Source: DASPNM01 sp035626515
GTDB lineage: Bacteria > Bacteroidota > Bacteroidia > Chitinophagales > Chitinophagaceae
Length of the DNA: 29,090 nucleotides
Direction: 5' to 3'
Assembly (NCBI GenBank): GCA_035626515.1
Contig: DASPNM010000021.1
Location: 1 to 29,090, forward strand
In this document: in pieces, positions 24,802 to 29,090 of the stretch
How positions within the stretch are numbered: the stretch's first letter is position 1
Layout: every line of letters begins with the position of its first letter
The notes under the pieces: model-generated
What the model saw: the letters and a program-made list of their open reading frames with translations, nothing else
The model's database searches: none
What the model was told of the DNA's origin: nothing
Translations under genes and position numbers: made by a program

Positions 24802-24839
24802 CCCGCGCTCAACACATCGTTCATCTCAAAAGACCCGAC

Positions 24840-25370
24840 ATGATCGCAGCCCCTTTCAACCTCAGGAAATGGATCGACGAACATCGCGACCTGCTGAAGC
24901 CACCGGTGGGAAACCAGTGCGTATACAAGGATGCCGAGAACTTCATCGTCATGGTAGTCGGCGGCCCTAACGCGCGCAAGGATTATCATTTCAACGAAAG
25001 CGAAGAGCTCTATTACCAGGTGGAAGGAAACATCGTGCTCAAGATCATCGACGACGGGAAGCCCCGGGATATTCCCATCAACGAAGGGGACATGTTCCTG
25101 CTTCCGCCCAAAACCCCGCATTCCCCGCAGCGCGGTCCGAATACCGTGGGCCTTGTGATCGAAAAGGTGCGCGAGGACGAGGAAAATGAAAAGGACGCGT
25201 TTATGTGGTTTTGCGAGAATTGCGGGAACAAACTTTACGAGGAGACTGTATTTGTAAAAGATATCGTCAACCAGCTGCCGCCCATCATGAACCGGTTCTG
25301 GGGCAGCGAGGAGCTCCGCACCTGCAAACGTTGCGGAACCGTGATGCAGCCGCCGCAGAAAGTGGCCTGA
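24840..25370 (+). CDS. nbaC: 3-hydroxyanthranilate 3,4-dioxygenase
   Basis: A 176-residue cupin dioxygenase that opens the ring of 3-hydroxyanthranilate to 2-amino-3-carboxymuconate semialdehyde (Fe(II), O2), in tryptophan/kynurenine breakdown. The catalytic Fe ligands are H50, E56 (DYHFNESEELYYQ) and H94 (KTPHSPQR). The C-terminus carries the second, rubredoxin-like iron site of bacterial enzymes: C125/C128 (CENC) and C162/C165 (CKRC). These positions agree almost exactly with the characterised bacterial enzyme. Length also agrees. It is followed after 33 bp by the ACMS decarboxylase gene, the next enzyme in the route, and is divergent from the SDR and aldehyde dehydrogenase. The start of translation is ATG 24840. 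Confidence 0.95.
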   Translation: MIAAPFNLRKWIDEHRDLLKPPVGNQCVYKDAENFIVMVVGGPNARKDYHFNESEELYYQVEGNIVLKIIDDGKPRDIPINEGDMFLLPPKTPHSPQRGPNTVGLVIEKVREDEENEKDAFMWFCENCGNKLYEETVFVKDIVNQLPPIMNRFWGSEELRTCKRCGTVMQPPQKVA

Positions 25371-25403
25371 TCATGCTTTTATTTCAGCGATTATTTCACC
25401 GTT

Positions 25404-26408
25404 TTGAAAATCGACATTCACACCCATATCATGCCCGGCAAAATGCCCAACTGGGTTCAGAAATTCGGTTACGGGGAATTCATTCACCTCGAGCACCGCG
25501 AGTGTGGAGCATGCATGATGAAAGGAGACCGGGTGTTTCGGGTCGTGGGTGACAACTGCTACGAGGCGACGGCGCGGCTCGAAGAGATGGATGAGACGGG
25601 CGTCAGCATGCAGGCGCTCTCCACCATTCCAGTACTCTTCAATTACTGGGCAAAACCGTCGGACGGGCACGAGACTTCCCGTTTCTTCAACGACCACATC
25701 GCGGAAGTCGTAGCCGCGCATCCGCGGCGCTTCATCGGCCTGGGCACGGTTCCCCTGCAGGATGCAGACCTCGCCATTCGCGAAATGGAACGTTGTCTGG
25801 GCGAATTGGGAATGCCAGGCATCGAGATCGGTACCAACGTGAACGGGGAGAATCTCTCTGAAAAAAAATTCCTTCCCTTTTTTGAAGCCGCAGAAAAATT
25901 GGGCTGCGCGCTGTTTGTACATCCGTGGGAGATGATGGGCGAGAAACAAACGGAGCGCTACTGGCTGCCCTGGCTGGTGGGCATGCCCGCGGAAACATCC
26001 CGGGCCATCTGCTCGATGATCTTCGGTGGAATTTTTGAAAAATTCCCGGAGTTGCGCGTAGCCTTTGCTCACGGGGGAGGATCGTTCCCGTACACCATCG
26101 GCCGCATCGGTCACGGGTTCGAGGTGCGCCCCGACCTCGTGGCGACAGACAACCCGGTTCATCCCAAATCCTACCTGGGGCGATTCTGGGTGGACGGGCT
26201 GGTGCACGACCGAAAAGCATTCCGATACCTGATGGATGTGATCGGTGAAGACAGCATCTGCCTCGGCAGCGACTATCCTTTTCCCCTTGGGGAAGCGGTC
26301 CCCGGAAAGCTCATCGCCAAAATGAAGCTGGGAAAAAAGAGCGAGAAAAAAATTTTCTACCGCAACGCGCTCCGCTGGCTAAACCTTCCCGAAATAGAAA
26401 TGGACTGA
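25404..26408 (+). CDS. nbaD: 2-amino-3-carboxymuconate-6-semialdehyde decarboxylase (ACMSD), TTG start
   Basis: A 334-residue amidohydrolase-superfamily decarboxylase that converts ACMS to 2-aminomuconate semialdehyde. The metal ligands are visible: H6 and H8 in KIDIHTHI, H173 (CALFVHPWE), H223 (VAFAHGGGSFPYTIGRI) and D290 (LGSDYPFPLG). These correspond closely to the zinc site of the characterised enzyme. The start must be TTG 25404, because HxH requires the N-terminus, an in-frame stop lies at 25368-25370 and no ATG or GTG falls between. It follows HAO by 33 bp. Product would feed the aldehyde dehydrogenase on the opposite strand. Its stop is 1 bp from the mrp stop, so there is no intergenic terminator. 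Confidence 0.93.
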   Translation: MKIDIHTHIMPGKMPNWVQKFGYGEFIHLEHRECGACMMKGDRVFRVVGDNCYEATARLEEMDETGVSMQALSTIPVLFNYWAKPSDGHETSRFFNDHIAEVVAAHPRRFIGLGTVPLQDADLAIREMERCLGELGMPGIEIGTNVNGENLSEKKFLPFFEAAEKLGCALFVHPWEMMGEKQTERYWLPWLVGMPAETSRAICSMIFGGIFEKFPELRVAFAHGGGSFPYTIGRIGHGFEVRPDLVATDNPVHPKSYLGRFWVDGLVHDRKAFRYLMDVIGEDSICLGSDYPFPLGEAVPGKLIAKMKLGKKSEKKIFYRNALRWLNLPEIEMD

Positions 26409-26409
26409 G

Positions 26410-27507
26410 CTATTGCTCGATCGTTTCCGCCACGCTCACCGCGTTCATGTTCGCGTTTCGCATGGAGACGCTGCGCACCACCGCGTTCGCGAAATCCATG
26501 AAAGCCCTGCGCGTGATCTCATCTCCGCCCACGACCGCCGGCACCCCGGTGTCGCCGCCTTCGCGAATGCTTTGCACCAGCGGGATCTGGCCCAGGAAAG
26601 GGATCTCGTATTCTTCGGCGAGTCGCCTGCCGCCTTCCTTTCCGAAAATATAATAGCGGTTTTCCGGCAACTCGGCCGGCGTGAAGTAGCTCATGTTCTC
26701 GACAAGCCCGATCAGCGGGACATTGAGCTGCGCCTGCCCAAACATGGCGATCGCCTTCCGCGCGTCGGCCAGCGCAACATCCTGCGGTGTGGTCACGACA
26801 ACCACTCCCGTTACCGGCACGAGTTGCATCAGCGTGAGGTGAATGTCGCCGGTGCCCGGGGGCATGTCCACGATCAGGTAATCCAGCTCATCCCAGTACA
26901 CATCGGTTACAAACTGCCGGATGGCGCTGCTCGCCATCGGACCTCTCCAGACCACCGCGCTTTTTTCATCCACCAGCAGGCCGATGCTGATCAGCCTGAT
27001 GCCGTATTTCTCCAGCGGAGCGATCATTCCCTTTTCCCCGATATCCAGCATCATCGGGCGCTGTCCGCGCACCCCGAACATGATGGGCACGCTCGGACCG
27101 TAAATATCGGCGTCGAGCAATCCCACCCGGGCGCCACCCTGCGCGATCGCGAGCGCCAGGTTGGCCGCCACCGTGCTCTTCCCTACTCCGCCTTTACCGC
27201 TCACGACCGCGATGATATTTTTCACTTTCGGCAAAACCGCTCCCGAATCGGCACGCCGGGAAGTGGTTTGCGCGTCGAACCTGACGTTGACCTCGGCTTC
27301 CTTATTCACCAGCAGCTTCACCGCGTTCACGCAGGCGTTCCGGATCATGTCCTTGAGGGGACAGGCCGGAGTGGTGAGGACCACGGTGAACGAAACATTG
27401 TTCCCTTCTATTTCCACATCCCTGACCATGTTCAGGGTTACGATGTCTTTTCCAAGGTCCGGCTCCTGCACGTTTCCCAATGCTTCAAGCACCTTTTCCT
27501 TCGTCAT
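26410..27507 (-). CDS. apbC: Mrp/ApbC-family P-loop ATPase (iron-sulfur carrier)
   Basis: A 365-residue protein with an N-terminal MIP18/DUF59 domain (residues about 3-78, VQEPDLGKDIVTLNMV and TTPACPLKDMI) and a deviant-Walker ParA-type ATPase domain with GKGGVGKST at 104-112. DLLDADIYGPSVP-like segment, DMPPGTGDIHLTLMQ and GLVENMSY are family motifs. It carries and delivers iron-sulfur clusters in the cytoplasm. The CxxC that many homologues hold after VENMSYF is absent: here the sequence is TPAELPENRYYIFG. The C-terminal part retains ATPase features. It converges on ACMSD with 1 bp between the two stops and has its own promoter element. Confidence 0.92.
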   Translation of the reverse strand: MTKEKVLEALGNVQEPDLGKDIVTLNMVRDVEIEGNNVSFTVVLTTPACPLKDMIRNACVNAVKLLVNKEAEVNVRFDAQTTSRRADSGAVLPKVKNIIAVVSGKGGVGKSTVAANLALAIAQGGARVGLLDADIYGPSVPIMFGVRGQRPMMLDIGEKGMIAPLEKYGIRLISIGLLVDEKSAVVWRGPMASSAIRQFVTDVYWDELDYLIVDMPPGTGDIHLTLMQLVPVTGVVVVTTPQDVALADARKAIAMFGQAQLNVPLIGLVENMSYFTPAELPENRYYIFGKEGGRRLAEEYEIPFLGQIPLVQSIREGGDTGVPAVVGGDEITRRAFMDFANAVVRSVSMRNANMNAVSVAETIEQ

Positions 27508-27540
27508 TTCTCAAGCTTGTGTTAAAAAAAACTGATGGTC

Positions 27541-27548
27541 CAAAGGTA
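27541..27548 (-). promoter_or_regulatory. Bacteroidota -7 promoter element for apbC/mrp
   Basis: The minus strand reads TACCTTTG, an exact TAnnTTTG match 33 bp upstream of the ATG at 27507. No -33 TTG at the expected distance was found. Confidence 0.5.
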
Positions 27549-27570
27549 AACATTGCAAACAGGAATTTGT

Positions 27571-27603
27571 TTTGCTATTATTAAAGGCAGTCTGTTATTT
27601 TTG
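27571..27603 (+). promoter_or_regulatory. Bacteroidota promoter (-33 TTTG, -7 TATTTTTG) for the small secreted protein gene
   Basis: TATTTTTG (27596-27603) matches TAnnTTTG exactly. TTTG at 27571-27574 is 21 bp before it. The GTG start at 27610 is 6 bp after the -7 box, which implies a very short or absent leader. Confidence 0.55.
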
Positions 27604-27609
27604 GCAGCA

Positions 27610-28248
27610 GTGAAGAAGATTTTCATTTATATCACACTGATCTTTCTCATTCATGAGCGCGCGGGCGCTCAATTTGAAACTTCGCGCGACTCGGTCGTGC
27701 AGTTATACGGAGTGGTGATGACGGCCGACAGCCTCGTGGGCATTCCGGCGGTGAGCGTGATGGTAAGAGGACAGAACCGGGGAACGATCACCAACAGCCA
27801 GGGTGTTTTTTCCATCGTGGTGCTGAAGGGAGACCAGGTGGAATTCAGCCACGTGAGCTACAAACCGAAAACCATCACCGTTCCGCGCAACCTGGAAGGC
27901 AACCAGTACAGCGTGGTGCAGCTCATGGTCATTGACACGGTTTATCTTCCGGCCACCATCATCCGGCCGCGCCCTACACCGGAACAGTTCGCCCGCGATT
28001 TTGTGAACACACCCGTGCCGGACGACGACATCGAGATCGCGCGGCGCAATACCGATGTGGCGAAGCGCCGCGTACTCATGCAGACCACTCCCGCTGACGG
28101 CGGCGAAGCCACGAAAATTCAATTCAACAAAATAGCCCAGCGCGCAGTATACAGCGGCCAAATGCCCCCGATGCAGATCTTCAACCCCGCTGCGTGGGCG
28201 GAATTCATACAGGCCTGGAAGCGGGGAGATTTTAAGAGGAAGAATTAG
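27610..28248 (+). CDS. Small secreted protein with carboxypeptidase-regulatory-like domain
   Basis: A 212-residue protein with signal peptide (KKIFIYITLIFLIHERAGA|Q). Residues about 28-110 (QLYGVVMTADSLVGIPAVSV, NRGTITNSQGVFSIVVLKGD, VEFSHVSYKP) fit the CarboxypepD_reg-like beta-sandwich that starts many Bacteroidota TonB-dependent receptors. The remaining 100 residues are unique in my reading; no receptor plug or barrel follows, so the domain stands alone. I chose the GTG at 27610, because it gives a proper signal peptide and follows a promoter element; a TTG at 27553 would place the promoter inside the gene. Function unknown; export and structure are inferred. The stop codon's last base begins a 7-bp repeat array. 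Confidence 0.72.
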   Translation: MKKIFIYITLIFLIHERAGAQFETSRDSVVQLYGVVMTADSLVGIPAVSVMVRGQNRGTITNSQGVFSIVVLKGDQVEFSHVSYKPKTITVPRNLEGNQYSVVQLMVIDTVYLPATIIRPRPTPEQFARDFVNTPVPDDDIEIARRNTDVAKRRVLMQTTPADGGEATKIQFNKIAQRAVYSGQMPPMQIFNPAAWAEFIQAWKRGDFKRKN

Positions 28249-28275
28249 TCGGTAGTCGGGAGTCGGTAGTCCGGG
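28248..28275. repeat. Tandem 7-bp repeat GTCGGTA/GTCGGGA beginning at a stop codon
   Basis: Units start at 28248, 28255, 28262 and 28269: GTCGGTA, GTCGGGA, GTCGGTA, then degenerate GTCCGGG. The first G is the last base of the TAG stop of the preceding gene. A short CCGGG...CCGGG stretch follows. Confidence 0.8.
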
Positions 28276-28300
28276 CAGCGCAGCCGGGAAATCCCTCACC

Positions 28301-28380
28301 AACCAATAAACCAGTCAACCAGTAAACCAATTAACCAATTAACCAGTCAACCAACCAACCAATCAACCAGTCAACCAATC
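28301..28380. repeat. Ten perfect-period 8-bp tandem repeats, consensus AACCARTC
   Basis: Units start every 8 bp from 28301 to 28373. Each begins AACC; all but one then read AATA/AATT/AATC or AGTC/AGTA, and the remaining unit is AACCAACC. The array ends 17 bp before the ATG of the hydroxyacyl-CoA dehydrogenase gene, so it sits in or beside its promoter. No spacer of constant length separates the units, so this is not a CRISPR. Confidence 0.92.
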
Positions 28381-28397
28381 CCCTAACTTGCATTCCC

Positions 28398-29090
28398 ATG
28401 AACCAGGTCTCAGTAATCGGTGCGGGCACAATGGGAAACGGGATCGCGCACGTGTTCGCCCAGCATGGATTCCGCGTCACGCTGGTGGATGTGTCCCTTT
28501 CCCAGCTCGACAAGGCGGTCACCACCATCGGGAAGAATTTTGATCGCCAGATTGCCAAGGGCGCCGCCACCGAAGAGCAGAAGCAGGCCGCGCTGGCCAA
28601 CATCAGCAGGGAAACGGATCTGATCCGGGGCGTGGCCCAGGCTGAGCTGGTCGTGGAAGCCGCCACCGAAAACACGGAGCTCAAGCTGAAAATCTTCGAG
28701 GACCTCGACCGCTATGCGCCGAAGGGCGCCATTCTCGCGAGCAATACTTCGTCGATCTCGATAACGCGCATTGCGGCGGCAACCGGCCGGGCAAGCAACG
28801 TTATCGGAATGCATTTCATGAACCCTGTGCCGGTAATGAAGCTGGTGGAAATAATCAATGGTTACGCCACTGCGCGCGAGGTTAGCGACAAGGTGGTGGA
28901 ATTGAGCCGCCAACTCGGAAAAATTCCGTGCGTGGTGAACGATTACCCTGGCTTTGTGGCCAACCGGATCCTGATGCCCATGATCAACGAGGCGGTCTAC
29001 GCGCTCTATGAAGGCGTTGCCGGCGTGGAGGAGATCGACACGGTGATGAAGCTGGGCATGGCGCACCCCATGGGGCCGCTGCAGCTCGCG
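28398..29090 (+). CDS. 3-hydroxyacyl-CoA (3-hydroxybutyryl-CoA) dehydrogenase, 5' part
   Basis: The frame is open from ATG 28398 to the window end (231 codons), so the C-terminus is missing. MNQVSVIGAGTMGNGIAHVF is the NAD-binding motif of the 3-hydroxyacyl-CoA dehydrogenase family. LVVEAATENTELKLKIFEDL, ILASNTSSISITRIA and VIGMHFMNPVPVMKLVEII (with the catalytic His in GMHFMNP) and PGFVANRILMPMINEAVYAL follow. It oxidises 3-hydroxybutyryl-CoA-type thioesters, as in fatty-acid or aromatic breakdown. Start choice: ATG 28398 opens the Rossmann motif. Upstream is a degenerate -7 sequence (TAACTTG, 28384-28390) and a ten-unit octamer array. Which pathway it serves cannot be told from the window. 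Confidence 0.93.
   Translation, partial: MNQVSVIGAGTMGNGIAHVFAQHGFRVTLVDVSLSQLDKAVTTIGKNFDRQIAKGAATEEQKQAALANISRETDLIRGVAQAELVVEAATENTELKLKIFEDLDRYAPKGAILASNTSSISITRIAAATGRASNVIGMHFMNPVPVMKLVEIINGYATAREVSDKVVELSRQLGKIPCVVNDYPGFVANRILMPMINEAVYALYEGVAGVEEIDTVMKLGMAHPMGPLQLA

Noticed and set aside
26413..27525. 370-codon open frame on the plus strand opposite apbC
   Set aside because: The minus strand encodes a clear Mrp/ApbC with Walker A; the antisense frame is histidine/arginine rich and matches no family I know.
28301..28380. Octamer array considered as a CRISPR
   Set aside because: There are no spacers and units are 8 bp long; no cas genes are in the window.

Overview
The window comes from a Bacteroidota chromosome, probably a Chitinophagales or Sphingobacteriales relative. 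This is inferred from three things. Eight transcription units start just downstream of an exact TAnnTTTG promoter element, Shine-Dalgarno sequences are mostly absent, and gene content is typical of the phylum (BshC and a YfiT/BstA-type protein, a kynurenine-type 3-hydroxyanthranilate branch, PorT-like barrel, carboxypeptidase-regulatory-like domain). The window is gene dense, with 24 protein genes (two cut by the window edges). I saw no RNA gene, insertion sequence, phage gene or CRISPR array.

Layout. 1-834: 3' end of folC. 842-3737 (minus): a compact run fbp > orphan ABC ATPase > bstA-like > Nudix hydrolase, divergent from lysC (3827-5113, plus). 5161-6345 (minus): a secreted L,D-transpeptidase fused to a TonB-C-like domain. 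6443-7576 (minus): hppD, divergent from purK (7686-8807). 8936-14463: a complete tripartite RND efflux operon (lipoprotein adaptor, AcrB-type pump, TolC-type channel), lying between purK and purE (14566-15078). 15088-18195: an envelope caspase-like protease with tetratricopeptide-like middle and C-terminal outer-membrane barrel, followed by a lipoprotein of unknown function.

18196-24756 (minus): SDR > aldehyde dehydrogenase (2-aminomuconate semialdehyde type) > 4-hydroxyproline epimerase > FAD D-amino-acid dehydrogenase > bshC. Divergent from these are 3-hydroxyanthranilate dioxygenase and ACMS decarboxylase (24840-26408, plus). 26410-27507 (minus): Mrp/ApbC. 27610-28248 (plus): a small secreted protein. 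28398-end (plus): a 3-hydroxyacyl-CoA dehydrogenase, cut by the window edge.

How the genes work together. HAO, ACMSD and AMSDH form consecutive steps of 3-hydroxyanthranilate (tryptophan) breakdown. hppD starts homogentisate-route tyrosine breakdown. The epimerase and FAD enzyme fit the first two steps of hydroxyproline breakdown. The BshC and BstA-like proteins make and use bacillithiol. PurK and PurE are consecutive purine steps, here separated by the efflux operon.

The most unusual items are the caspase-TPR-barrel fusion, the L,D-transpeptidase/TonB-C fusion, an SDR lacking its catalytic Tyr and Lys, and a set of short tandem-repeat arrays (units of 7, 8 and 10 bp) confined to three gene borders. 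Two of those arrays begin in or at a stop codon.
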